NCBI GenBank assembly: GCA_003260075.1
Contig: QLIY01000097.1
Coordinates: forward strand, 1 to 64,000
Origin: Phallusia mammillata
Lineage: Eukaryota; Chordata; Ascidiacea; Phlebobranchia; Ascidiidae
Direction: 5' to 3'
Length of the DNA: 64,000 nt
Part shown: piece by piece, positions 22,345 to 33,242 of the stretch
Layout of the letters: every line of letters starts with the position of its first letter
How positions within the stretch are numbered: position 1 is the first letter of the stretch
Made by a program: the position numbers and the translations under genes
The notes under the pieces: generated by a model
Databases searched by the model: none
Seen by the model: only the letters and a program-made list of their open reading frames with translations
Told to the model about the DNA's origin: nothing

Positions 22345-25300
22345 TTATAAATCCCCAATTTTGTTTACGATTTGTTCTCCAGCTCTCTCAAAGTTTCCTT
22401 CAATGATGAACATGTGCTCCAGATCACCGGCGATATCAAGAAGTTGTTCCATGTTAATTGGTTCTTCGTCGAATTTAAAGAACACCGCATAGATCTGAAC
22501 GTTCAAACACAAGTTAATATAAAAAATGCTTCCACTAATTCTACTACTCTTCACCAATTTTGTTCCGCTGTTATTCTAGCAAAGCTTTTTTCTTTATTCA
22601 AAAATGCCAGGTAATGCTTTCATTCTGGGCTGAGTGTATTTCAAATAATGGTTTAGTTTAGTTTCAACCAGACAAGCAACGATTTTGATTTGAGAGATTC
22701 TTTGGCTCCATTTACTTTCATATATTTATACTTCTGGTAGGCTATACTTTACCAAAACTCCATCGTCTCGGAGAGCTTGCTCAGCCTCTTTAACGTCATC
22801 GTCTGAGTTTTTGTCAAAATAAACGGCCACTACGTCTTGATGGTGATACCCCACGTGACCTTTCACAAACACTTGATCTCTGACGTAACGAAGAGCGTTT
22901 CCAGTGTTAACTGGGCCACCAGTCCACACATCACCTGGAATAATTTGTATTACTCGATTCAAACACATAACATTTCAATGCCACTTGGTTTGGGCAAATT
23001 GTTTAAAAACGTATGACGGATTTATTTAGGTGGTTCAAATCGGCAAGAGTCAAAGTCAAAACTCAAATTTGCTGATTAATATGAGGCGTGTGCTTTTTTC
23101 TTGTTGCAAACTTGTATCAGTTGAGCTTCATATTAATCAGTTTAAAGTAAAAAAACAACTTCATTCACACAATTGTTTGGACTTCATGACTTGAATTTTG
23201 TGGAAAAAACTATAACAAAAAATAACGATATACAAATAAGCAACAGTTTGAAGGAGTCAAATTTCGAATTATAAAAGATTTATACCTAGGGAAGGATATA
23301 GTTGGAATCCTCCTGCACCATCAGGAGAAACAAAAGGATCGGTGGTTTCGTTCAAGAAAAAACTGATTTCTGGATGAACTACATCACTGAACATGATTCG
23401 CGCCTGGCGGTAATATTCTGGATCCACAACAAAACGGCTGTGGAAACAGAGTTGTAAGTCGGGCCGGGCTATTCGGGCTTAGGTTTCCTTAAAAAAACGG
23501 GCTTGGTTCGGGCCTGACTTTTTACTCTGGGTCAGTATTTTTTACTTTTATTTTTTGAATACATTTAACCAGCTAAGTAGCCAGTTGCTGGATGTGACAT
23601 AATGTCAAACAGCCATTAATAAGCCTTGTTGTATATTGAGTTGTATTGGTCTTTCCTGAGGATCAATTTATAGGCATGTCAACCAAACTTTCGGACCTTA
23701 ACGAGCTTCTCAAAAACGAATCGGTTTAGGCCGGGTTCGGGCACCAATTTTAGGCTCGTTTAAACTCTGTGTGGAAATGTTAACAAAAACAGTGCAGAGT
23801 GAGAATACTAACCAGAAGTAATAGCTTGTACGTAGTGACAAGCTCCAAGCAGTGCACACTGTTTGACATAAGGGCTTGTCAGTGCAGCTGGAGACAAGGC
23901 ATGGACCCATATTGCCCAGGGTAGTCAGACTATGGCATCGATGCAGTATGTAATGCTATAAGCTTACTAATCATAAAAGTTTTTTTTCCCCCCCCCCCTT
24001 TTGAATGCGGCCCTTGCACTGAAAAGTTTGCCCACCCCTGTGCTATAAGCTTACTAATCATAAAAGTTTTTTTTATGTTTATTGAAAATATTAATTTGTC
24101 AAGCGTATACTGTGATACAGGAACAAATTACTACACCAATGAACTTCTATATACTATATACGTCATGCAGTAATGCGCAGTAATGTCAGTGTTAACCCAA
24201 AGTGATATATTTAATGACGTTTTTTACCATTTACCTATTGAAGGCTTTGCCGAATGTACTCAAACCCATTGTAAAGTCGGTAACCGTTTTTCTGTTTGCC
24301 AAGATGACATAATCAAACGGTGCGTAAGGTGGACAAGTTTCTGAAACAAACCTAAACAAGGTAACAAAACATTGTCATATGAATGAGCTACACTCACTTG
24401 CACAACAAGGCGCCTTCATCGACCACTGGCCGTTTCCCATGCATTGCAAAGTTGTAGAGTCGCTTGGGTTAAGATAATATCCAGACTTAGTGCAGCTGTG
24501 GTAACATTGCGAACCGATCTTGTTACTATTTGTGCAGTACACTCTTACGTTTTGAAGTTTGTTTGGCGGAAAACTACATGTCTGTTGTCTTATCTTGTCT
24601 GTAACAATACAAAATAATACATAACCCAAGTTAGCTTATAGCTTATATCGCCGGCAACAACAAGGTATTTTGTTTAGGATACAGAGGACAATGTAAAGTT
24701 TATGTTGAGCATAAATATGTTTAGGGCTAATTTCCCAAATCGACTTTATGCCATATTTTTATGCCATTTATGCCACACTTTCACCTGTACATGATTCAGC
24801 AACATTGCAGGAATCTTTGTCACAGCAACAACAGCAAACAGATGAAAACAGGTTGTCGTTGCATTGATGCCTTCCACCGTATTTGTCCCAGTTCTGCATA
24901 CATCAAATGGTGGCAATAATAACTATAATTAACACTGTTTCAATTCGGATGTATTCACTACATGTCTAAGAACATGCATTTCTGTTACTGTGTTAGAATT
25001 AAACAGCAATACAACAAGCTTGTAACAAAACTTTCTTGCTTTAGCTGCATGACTGCGACCAAACGCGCACACTGCCGGTCACACAAGCGCTTAGTGCCTG
25101 TGGTCCCAGCGTCTCGCAAAACGCCTTCACACTTTGACCCAACCGTTAAACACCCCCCCCCCGATGAAAACAGGTTGTCGTTGCATTGATGCCTTCCACC
25201 GTATTTGTCCCAGTTCTGCATACATCAAATGGTGGCAATAATAACTATAATTAACACTGTTTCAATTCGGATGTATTCACTACATGTCTAAGAACATGCA

Positions 25301-26026
25301 TTTCTGTTACTGTGTTAGAATTAAACAGCAATACAACAAGCTTGTAACAAAACTTTCTTGCTTTAGCTGCATGACTGCGACCAAACGCGCACACTGCCGG
25401 TCACACAAGCGCTTAGTGCCTAAGGTCCGAGCGTCTCGCAAAACGCCTTCACACTTTGACCCAACCGTTAAACGCCCCCCCCCCTAAGGCAACACCTACC
25501 TGTCTACGATCATTCTCGCAAGCCTGTTTCTGTTTGCATTGCTTCCAAATCCTCTGGACGAAAAAGTTTCTGCGCACTACAGTTGCGCACACGTCCTGTA
25601 ACATGACAGGCTGATAATGCATCGTTGCAACAAATGTAGTACACGAGAAGAGCGACAAAAGCAACTTAGTTTACGAGTTTGTTGACAATATTAACAGTGA
25701 TATATCAGACCCGAGCTACACTTGAAAAGTGTGAAACTTAATAAGGTTGCACAAACCTCATCGCTTTGGCAAGTTACCAGTCTTCCTGTTTTCAAGCATT
25801 CCTTATTACTTGAAGCTGAACATTCCCAACAACTTAAAGCTGCGCACGCACAAATAGCTATTAGACCGAATTAAATCAGTGAAGTTTCTTAATCTTTGTC
25901 ATAATTTTACAATTTGTTACAAGACCAAGGTCACGAAATTTATGCACATTTCAACATACCTTTGCTACAGACAAGAACTGATATAAAGAGGGTGGTTTGA
26001 AAAATGACCGCAGAGCGCGAAAACAT
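22345..26026 (-). CDS. Secreted LU-CCP-vWA protein, gene C (shortened C-terminus)
   Basis: Nine minus-strand exons: 25960-26026, 25757-25839, 25500-25595, 24785-24893, 24398-24598, 24235-24340, 23286-23437, 22753-22934, 22345-22494; 381 residues. Signal peptide MFSRSAVIFQTTLFISVLVC. Ly6/uPAR-like domain from LSCWEC to CCCCCDKDSCN. CCP with GSQCYHSC and LQCMGNGQWS. The vWA-like part has PFDYVILANRK where MIDAS should be, NTGNALRYVRDQVF and NSDDDV. The last exon stops at KIGDL, before the LC...C pair present in A, B and D, so the Cys of CPPYAPFD probably lacks its usual partner. A duplicated block at 24841-25486 in intron 3 contains a second partial exon 4 and is probably an assembly duplicate. 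Confidence 0.87.
23950..24072 (+). repeat. Duplicate block with poly-C
   Basis: About 34 bases (TGCTATAAGCTTACTAATCA and onward) occur before and after a segment that starts with 11 C at 23988-23998. It lies in intron 6 of gene C and belongs to the poly-C/G junction set. Confidence 0.65.
24841..25486 (+). repeat. 320-bp near-identical tandem block, each copy ending in poly-C
   Basis: Bases 24841-25152 and 25163-25474 are almost identical, including part of exon 4 of gene C and intron 3. Copy 1 ends in ten C (25153-25162), copy 2 in ten C (25475-25484). Single-base differences such as GTGGTCCCAGC versus AAGGTCCGAGC suggest two haplotypes. Confidence 0.8.
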
Positions 26027-27094
26027 TTTAAACTGCTTTTAATTGTTCACTTCCAAAGCATACAGAACAAACGAACAGTAAGCACTAAAGAACCTATACA
26101 TTCAATTTAAATGCAACCAGCCAGCAATTATGACTAAGCAAAATGCGCAAATGGCCACATAGAGCTGCAACACGAATTTGCAACCGTGTTGTCATGGCCA
26201 CAAAGATTAAAATTAAGATGTATATAACCTATAATGAGTTAAAGTATACCTTGAAAAGCTCTTAAAATGTGCGTGAACCGATGTGGTAATTTTTCGGCAT
26301 ATATTGTGTTGTCACGCAATGTGGTAAAAACTTGTTTGAGTCCTCAGGCTAAAAGCCTACCTGCTATTTGCACAAAGATGAAAAGCAACTCGTAGTATTT
26401 GACTGGGAAATATGGTCGAAAAATGCATGCACTTATTCACACCGTCAAACAACACATGCATTATGCGTATAGTCTCAACCCTTATTGTCCTGTTTGTGTC
26501 TTAGCTCCATTCAAGTAAGAGAAATTATGCCCACTTGCTACATATCAAACCGTTTTCGCAAAACTTTTGCAGAAAATATAAGGTAGATAAATCATTATTT
26601 AGCCTATTAGAAACCTTGTGCTTTGTTATATTACCCACAATTACACCTAACAAAGGATAAATTTGACCCCTTGTTAAGAACAAAGTGACATATTTTCGAC
26701 AAAAGAGATAAAATTTATAAACAAACACCATGAGCAGGCACTTTCCTATAGTAAACTTTGAGGGTAAGATGAATCGATAACTTCTGGCAACTCATACCAA
26801 ACTCTCAGGGCTACCGGCGAATTTTAGCGATTTGAGTCTGTCTTCCATGCGAGTTCATGCAACAAATAATGAGCTCGAAATATTTGACCGTGTTGCGATT
26901 CGAACCCACAAGATGTGACATTTGGAGCTGTCTTGTGCTAATAAATTAAGCTAGACAGCCTCCGCGGGATACTTACAGACGGTCGAATCAAAACCACCAC
27001 CAAAAAGAAATCGCGTCAAAAATGTCAAACACTTTGTCAAACGAATTTGTTTTTATTGACTGATCCCACTAAGCAACGGATTTTCTACTTTGTC
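26027..27094. other. Intergenic region upstream of gene C
   Basis: No protein gene is visible. A tRNA-like SINE head is at 26887-26962 on the minus strand. The rest is AT-rich and shows no repeat that I recognise. Confidence 0.45.
26887..26962 (-). repeat. tRNA-like SINE head
   Basis: On the minus strand an A-box-like segment (TAGCTTAATTTATTAGCAC) is followed by a B box GGTTCGAATCGC. The arms are too imperfect for a tRNA gene. Related units are at 7030, 27415 and 31714. Confidence 0.5.
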
Positions 27095-28140
27095 AACATA
27101 TTATGGCCCACAAACATCTTGACGCAAGTGGCGAATCATTTCATTTGCCATTCTCGTCCCAACTTATGTGCCGATTCTCCAGAAGTTGTTCCATGTCCAA
27201 TGGAACGTTGTTGTCGAACTTACAAAATATTACGTAAGTCTGCAAAGCAAAATGACATAAACAGTAACTACCTTATTGTTTTTGTGCAAGGGGTAAAGAA
27301 AATGTGTGATATATGTCATCACTTAGAATAAACTTTATTTCAGACATTACTTCAATCCAAATTCATTGCAAACAACAATTATTGACATCATTTATGATGA
27401 ACATAAAAGTTTCTGTCGTGGGTTCGAATCCCACCACAGTCCAGATTTTTCCTCGCCTGTGCATTAGCACATAGAAATGCTCGACTGATTCGGTATCACG
27501 CCTTTAATAGGCCAGGCGTACTATGATTTAAAAAGTTCCCAACAGTAGAAGGACTGTGTTGTGGTTGAATTTAAGCATAATGAGTGCAAAGTTTACGAAA
27601 ACCTCTTTGCAATCTAATGTTTCAATAAGTTGATCAATGTTGGGCGTAATGCATTTCGATGTGTTCGAGTCAAACAAAACTTCATTCCAAATGGACGCAT
27701 CAAAAACAAAAAAGGAACTGTTGTTGAAAACTCATACTGATTTAGATTACCTATGCTATTTGATTGCTGGTTGATGACAAAATTTCACCTGTACATGTTT
27801 CAGCAACGTTACAAAAATCCTTGTCACAGCAGCAACAGCAAACAGATGAAAACAGATTGTCGTTGCACTGATGCCTTCTACCGTATTTGTCCAAGTTCTA
27901 AATATATTTTTGATTGTCAAAGCAATAAGCAATACTGACACTACTAAATCTGCAAAAAGCTTATGTTGTACAAACGCCTCAGAACTGAAACAGCAACACA
28001 ACAGACTTGTGAAACCTTGCCTTGCTTGAACGTTTTTATGTTCAGAAACGCACAAACTGCCAATTGCACAAGCGCTTAGTGCCTGGGGTACAAATTTTAA
28101 GGCGATATTCGACACTTTGAACGGGCCAAGTCACCATAAG
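27095..28140 (-). pseudogene. Relic E of the LU-CCP-vWA family
   Basis: Two exon remnants lie in gene order on the minus strand. At about 27097-27242 is a copy of the last exon, starting TYVIF and containing NVPLDMEQLL, then losing frame; it would end DVCGP. At about 27787-27897 is a copy of exon 4 with intact reading NLDKYGRRHQCND and CCCCCDKDFCN and a proper GTGAAA donor. Between 27980 and 28140 the sequence resembles intron 3 of gene C (motif CACAAGCGCTTAGTGCC). Exons 1-3 and 5-8 are not found. It is the residue of a fifth tandem copy between C and D. Confidence 0.75.
27415..27480 (+). repeat. Partial tRNA-derived SINE
   Basis: A B box (GGTTCGAATCCC) is followed by CCAGATTTTTCCTCGCCTGTG, related to the tail seen after the tRNA-like units at 7030 and 31714. 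The A box half is missing. It lies inside relic E. Confidence 0.5.
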
Positions 28141-28974
28141 AGCAGTTTACTAAGGCAGAATAGCGCAAAATAATTCACACAAAAAGTTACGGGTGATGAT
28201 AGTGTGCAAGTTGTTCATGAGGTTTCTGTTTGAAAATTTATAAACAGTTTAGAATTCAATTAACCTTTAACAGGATTTGAAACGCTTTTGCAAACTAACA
28301 TAATATATATTCTCAAAAAAGTGCTGGAGGAATTTTATGAGAATCTAAAGGTCCTAACCATGACTATAGTCACTGTAGTCCAGGCCTACAAGTGAACGAA
28401 AGAACTAGAGTTATTAATTTCGATCTAAGGTGCACATTGAGTAAGTGTTCTAAAACAACTTGTCTTCAGCGAGATTCAAACTTTCGACTTCTGCTTTTTG
28501 CAGCAATAACAATAATTAACATTCACATGCATCAAAACGCAAAGCATTTATACTAGCATAAACTGCGGATGACGTTAAAAGAATATTTTCCTAGAGTTTG
28601 ACAAACTCTTGCTTGGTATGCCCTGCGCCTACAGGCATGTCATTAAGGGTAAAATGACGTAAATAATACGAACGAGTCTTGCTACACGAAATGTGTCGCT
28701 GGGTCATTCAAAGAAAATCTCTTTTTAAGAGACATATTTATGTCCCCTCAAAACTCTGCCTAAACTGTTTATCTGGATAACAGCTTTCGGCCGAAACTTT
28801 GATCAAATGGGGCAACAGATATAAAAAACACAACCGCATATTAAGCATCCTTATGGTTGAATAACCTCTGTAGGTCAATAATAATCAAGCCAAATCAGTT
28901 TACTCATCAGCAGCCTATTTTATTTTGTTGATTACCAATATCAATTGCAACAATTTAACATGTAACCACAAACA
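28141..28974. other. Region downstream of gene D
   Basis: No gene is visible. TTTATT at 28919-28924, read as AATAAA on the minus strand, is 51 bases past the stop codon of gene D and is the likely polyadenylation signal. Confidence 0.45.
28919..28924 (-). terminator. Polyadenylation signal of gene D
   Basis: The minus strand reads AATAAA, 51 bases after the stop codon at 28975. Confidence 0.55.
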
Positions 28975-31526
28975 CTAAGGCCCACAAACGTCTTGACAGA
29001 GGTGGGAGATTAATTCTGTTGCCAATCTCGTTCCAATTTCTGTGTCGCCTTCCTCAACAACAAACACGTGTTCAGGTTCACCAGCAATGTCCAGAAGCTG
29101 TTCCATGTCCAACGGAACGTTGTCATACAAGTTAAAAAACAAGACGTAGGTCTGCGGAATCAAAATGTTGGAACATCAAACTTCGAACTTTCTCCGAACT
29201 TATGCTAAAAATAAAGATTTACCAAAACGCCATCGCCCCTGAGAGCTTGTGCTGCCTCTTTAACATCATCGTCTGAGCTTCTATCAGTGGATACGACCAA
29301 CACATCCTTGTGATCGAGAGGACGATGACCTTTGACATATATATTGTCTTTGACGTAACGAAGAGCGTTTCCAATGTTCACCTTATCACTGTCGGTCACG
29401 TCACCTAATATTCAAATCATGTCAGCATTTTCATGACGAAAGTGACAATCCCCCCCCCCCACCTTATCACTGTCGGTCACGTCACCTAATATTCAAATCA
29501 TGTCAGCACTTTCATAACGAATGTGACAGTTATATTTTCAGGAAATAATAACCTTCCGCTGGGTGACGCTCTGGTCCTGGACGAGTGCTCCTGGAACCGT
29601 TTAAAAATGTACTGAACTCCGGATAAACAACATCACTAAATAGGATTCTTGCTTCCCTGTAGTATTTTCGATCCAGCTTCCAACGCCTAGTAATGCGCAA
29701 GGTTATCAAAAGGGTCTTTATTTAAAGTGTTTTTTTTTTTGTATCTGAAAAGTTATCAACAGACTAAATGCTCATGAGTGTTTGGTCTTATTTTTTTCAG
29801 GCGTACTTTGGTCCAGAATTTCAAGGCAATTAAGTAGAAGTTTATACGGTTTTATAGCAGTTTTCTTATACTTATGTTTTGTACATTCCAAAAAAACTTA
29901 CGGGAAAAACAGATTGCCAAATGCACCACGTGCTTTTTTGAACCTCTTATCAGATCTTCTGTTCACCATGGCGACTAGATCGTACGGTGCATATGGAGGA
30001 CAGGGTTCTAAAACATAAATTGCTAAGTAATAAGAAAGGGGTGTAATGTATCAAGTAGTGATGCACCGAAGTTTCGGTTGGCCGAAACATTTCGGCCGAA
30101 TCCGTTGTTTTCCAATGTTTCGGTTTCGGCTCGAACTTTTTTGAAAATTCGGCCGAAACCGAACTTTTTTGTTGCATGGAATTAAAGCCTTAAATTTCAT
30201 TTTCGCCCATACGAAACATCATAAATTAACTATTTGTTATATTTATAAATTACGAGCCACGTTGTCTGCAAAATATTACAAGTTTAGCAAAGCTTACGCA
30301 TTGTGAAAGTTATTTTGGTTTGTCATAATTGAGGTCACTCGCATCAACAACACAAGTTTCAGTTGAAAACATCCATAAGAATGGGGATTTTAGGTTCGGC
30401 CTGATTCGGCCGAAATTATTCGGCCTCAAGGCCGAATATTCGGTTTCGGCCCGAACCTTTTTAGGCGGGTTCGGTGCATCACTAGTATCAAGTACTCACT
30501 TGCACAACAAGGCGCCTTCTTCGACCACTGGCCGTTTCCCATGCATTGCAAAGTTGCAGAGTCGCTTGGGTTAAGATAATATCCAGACTTAGTGCAGCTG
30601 TAGTAACATTCCGACCCAACCTTGTTACTATTTGTGCAGTAAACTCTTCCGTTGCGGAAGTTGTTTGGAGGAGAGTCACAAGTCTGTTGTCCAGTATAGG
30701 CTGAAACAATACAGAGATGTTTGACTCAGCCAGTAACGTTTTTGCACAACCTAAACCATTTTCGTATACAAGCACTCATTAAATTTGACCCCGAGGCAGA
30801 TTAAACAGTCGGTTACAACAGAAGAAAATTCAGGCGTTATTACTTGACATAAACTGCAGACAGTCTTTTAATCACATGCACAGCAACAGAGATGACTGCA
30901 ATGCTTTCAAATCAGTCCAGCACATTTGAAGAAAACTATTATATTCACCTGTACATGATTCAGCAACGTTGCAGGAATCTTTGTCACAGCAACAACAGCA
31001 AACAGATGAAAACAGGTTTCTGTTGCATTGATGCCTTCCACCGTATTTGTCAAAGTTCTTAACGAAATGAATATTTAAAGAATACGAGCTGTTACGAACG
31101 TCGATACACAGAATACATTGCCAAAAATCTTGTGTTTGGTTTATAAGTTATAACAAACCTGATCACGGTCGCTTAAACAAGCTTGCTTTTGTTTACATTG
31201 CTTCCAAATCCTCTGCATGAAGAAGTTTCTCCTAATAACAGTTGAACAAACGTCCTTAAACACAACGAAATCAATTTCCATACAACATATTATTGCTTTT
31301 GTTTAAATTATTCCTACCTGTGTTGATTGGCATGTCACCAACTTCCCATTTTTGGAACAATCTTCTTCACTTGCAGCTGAACATTCCCAACACTTTAAAC
31401 CTGCATGAAATATTTGACGTTGTCATAAGTTTACAAAACTGCTCACGCGGTTTCCTTACCCTGTGCAAGATCGAGAAACACCAACAAAAGGGCTGCTTGA
31501 AAAATTGCAACAACCACAGAGTTCAT
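28975..31526 (-). CDS. Secreted LU-CCP-vWA protein, gene D
   Basis: Nine minus-strand exons: 31460-31526, 31318-31400, 31159-31254, 30949-31057, 30500-30700, 29902-30007, 29553-29686, 29223-29404, 28975-29151; 384 residues. Signal peptide MNSVVVAIFQAALLLVFLDL. The Ly6/uPAR-like domain runs from LKCWEC to CCCCCDKDSCN. CCP: GSECYYSC, LQCMGNGQWS, APCC. The vWA-like part has PYDLVAMVNRRSD in place of the MIDAS loop, NIGNALRYVKDNIYV, STDRSSDDDV, and ends LCQDVCGP. A minus-strand TATAAAAA (31601-31608) is 75 bases before the ATG. A 429-bp hAT-like element sits in intron 5 right beside the donor. Closest to gene C by shared exon lengths and exon 3-4 sequence. Confidence 0.88.
29374..29531 (+). repeat. 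Tandem duplicate separated by poly-C at an exon edge
   Basis: About 72 bases covering the start of exon 8 of gene D and its acceptor are repeated after 11 C (29450-29460). The second copy differs at several bases. The duplicated exon edge has no full exon attached and is probably not used. Confidence 0.75.
30056..30484. mobile_element. hAT-like MITE beside a splice donor, perfect 8-bp duplication
   Basis: The ends are TAGTGATGCACCGAA and TTCGGTGCATCACTA, perfect inverted repeats. GTATCAAG flanks both sides (30048-30055 and 30485-30492). The interior is rich in TTCGGCCGAA-type motifs. On the minus strand the donor GTGAGT of gene D intron 5 occupies 30494-30499, so the insertion is only a few bases into the intron. 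Confidence 0.92.
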
Positions 31527-31600
31527 TTTGTTCCGAATACAAAGTCACTGTTAGTAAGCCTCAGACATTTGCAAAATAATATCATGGCCCGTTTGCTTAA

Positions 31601-31608
31601 TTTTTATA
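31601..31608 (-). promoter_or_regulatory. TATA-like box of gene D
   Basis: The minus strand reads TATAAAAA, 75 bases upstream of the gene D start codon. The spacing would allow a short 5' UTR. Confidence 0.4.
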
Positions 31609-31713
31609 ATATTCCCTCGGGCTGTAAATCGGTGCGAATTACGAAAGCGGTTGTAGATGTTTTTCTAACTCCTGCAGGTCGAGGAATTTGATTTACTTTT
31701 TTGATAGCACAAT

Positions 31714-31830
31714 TCGTGTGTAGCTCAGTTTGCACAGCGAGAGACTCGGAAAAACTTCAGGCCGCGGTTCGAATCTCACCACAGGCTAGATTTTTCTAGC
31801 CTATGCGTTGCCGTTGAAATAATGACATTC
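31714..31830 (+). repeat. tRNA-derived SINE
   Basis: An A-box-like TAGCTCAGTTTGCACAGCG and a B box GGTTCGAATCTC are followed by GGCTAGATTTTTCTAGCC, the same tail as the minus-strand copy at 7030-7140. Arms are imperfect, so it is not a tRNA gene. Confidence 0.65.
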
Positions 31831-32029
31831 CTATCCAATAGCAGGATATCTGAGGCGCCAAAATCTATTATTTGTCGTTGATCCAAGTGTACCTGGTAGC
31901 TCACATAAATTATTCACATGATGCTTATCGAATTCCTGACACCGACAAGAAATTACAGACCTCATGTCTGACGATTCCTAGAATATCGATTTGAATATAT
32001 ATTTGTGCTTTTAATATTCGGTCACTACA

Positions 32030-32331
32030 CCAGGTTTTTTAAACACATTTTAATGTGAACGTTTAAAAAATTAAGCAATATAGTTTCAAGAGAATCAAGC
32101 AAAACATCCGAGAGAGTTTAAATAAAGTGTATGAATGGCGTTGTTCATCCTCAAGGTGGTACCATTTTCCTCGTACAGAAACCTCGGCGTGCAGTGGTAA
32201 ACTTAAAGTTTATGGGGGGGGGGCCAGGTTTTTTTGAACACATTTTAATGTGAACGTTTAAAAAATTAAGCAATATACTTTCAAGAGAATCAAACAAAAC
32301 ATCCGAGAGAGTTTAAATAAAGTGTATGAAT

Positions 32332-32391
<60 letters not shown>

Positions 32392-32757
32392 TTGCCAACC
32401 TGACACTGAATTACGGATTTTTTGTCAGCAGTGGAAAAAACGATAATGTGGTAAAAAATGTGATAATTGTCGCGATTTTCGTTGGTACTAAGCACGAAAG
32501 GGGGGGGGGGCTGTGACGTCACGCGAAGTCGTACCCAACGTGTTTGACATGAAAACATAAGTTCATCTACCAGGTTATTAGTTCAGAATGGTTGTGTTTC
32601 GTACTTATTTTAGTTCTGTGGGGTTTAACATTGCTTCAAGCATAATTGCCAACCTGACACTGAATTACGGATTTTTTGTCTGCAGTGGAAAAAACGATAA
32701 TGTGCCAAAAAATGTGATAATTGTCGCGATTTTCGTTGGTACTAAGCACGAAAGACA
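32030..32757 (+). repeat. Mosaic of two duplicated blocks and three poly-G runs
   Basis: Block 1 (about 32030-32140) recurs at 32224-32331. Block 2 (32391-32499) recurs at 32645-32752. Poly-G runs lie at 32214-32223, 32332-32390 (59 bases) and 32500-32510. Each run sits exactly where one copy stops. Copies differ at single bases. Confidence 0.8.
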
Positions 32758-32789
32758 TGTTTAACGCTTGGAATTTGTGTTCGTAAAAG

Positions 32790-32899
32790 ATTCGGTTTCG
32801 GCCGAATCGCAACAAATTAGTCGGCCGAAACCGAATCTTTGTGAAATCGGCCGATTCGGCCGAAAAAATTCGGCAAACCGAATATTCGGTACATCTCTA
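32790..32899. mobile_element. Truncated relative of the 30056 MITE
   Basis: TTCGGTTTCGGCCGAA-type motifs are followed by an end TTCGGTACATCTCTA, a worn version of the right end of the element at 30056-30484. The left end is not found. Confidence 0.6.
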
Positions 32900-33242
32900 G
32901 TATAAACGCCACACAAACGGTCAGTTGCTTTTCTTAAACCAAACAAAACGTCGTAAAGGATAAAACGCAATACTCTGAAGAACTACAGTAAGCGTTAATT
33001 GTAAAAAAATAAAAAGTGATAAACAAACAAACCATTGGATTAGCAGTGGCACAAAAAATGTTTATCGATTCTTAATATATAGAGGGCAATTTTGTTAACG
33101 GATGGACGCAACTTGTCCATAACAAAGCAAATATAAAAATATTCGGCCAAGTTTACAACAAATAATAAACCTGATACTACGATCAGTAGCTGTACTTCCT
33201 TGTTTGGTAACGAACAAGTGCAGCTTCAAAAAGGATTATGTT

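Noticed and set aside
25163-25214. Second exon 4 in gene C
   Set aside because: It starts inside the exon directly after poly-C and has no donor; it is part of a near-identical duplicated block.
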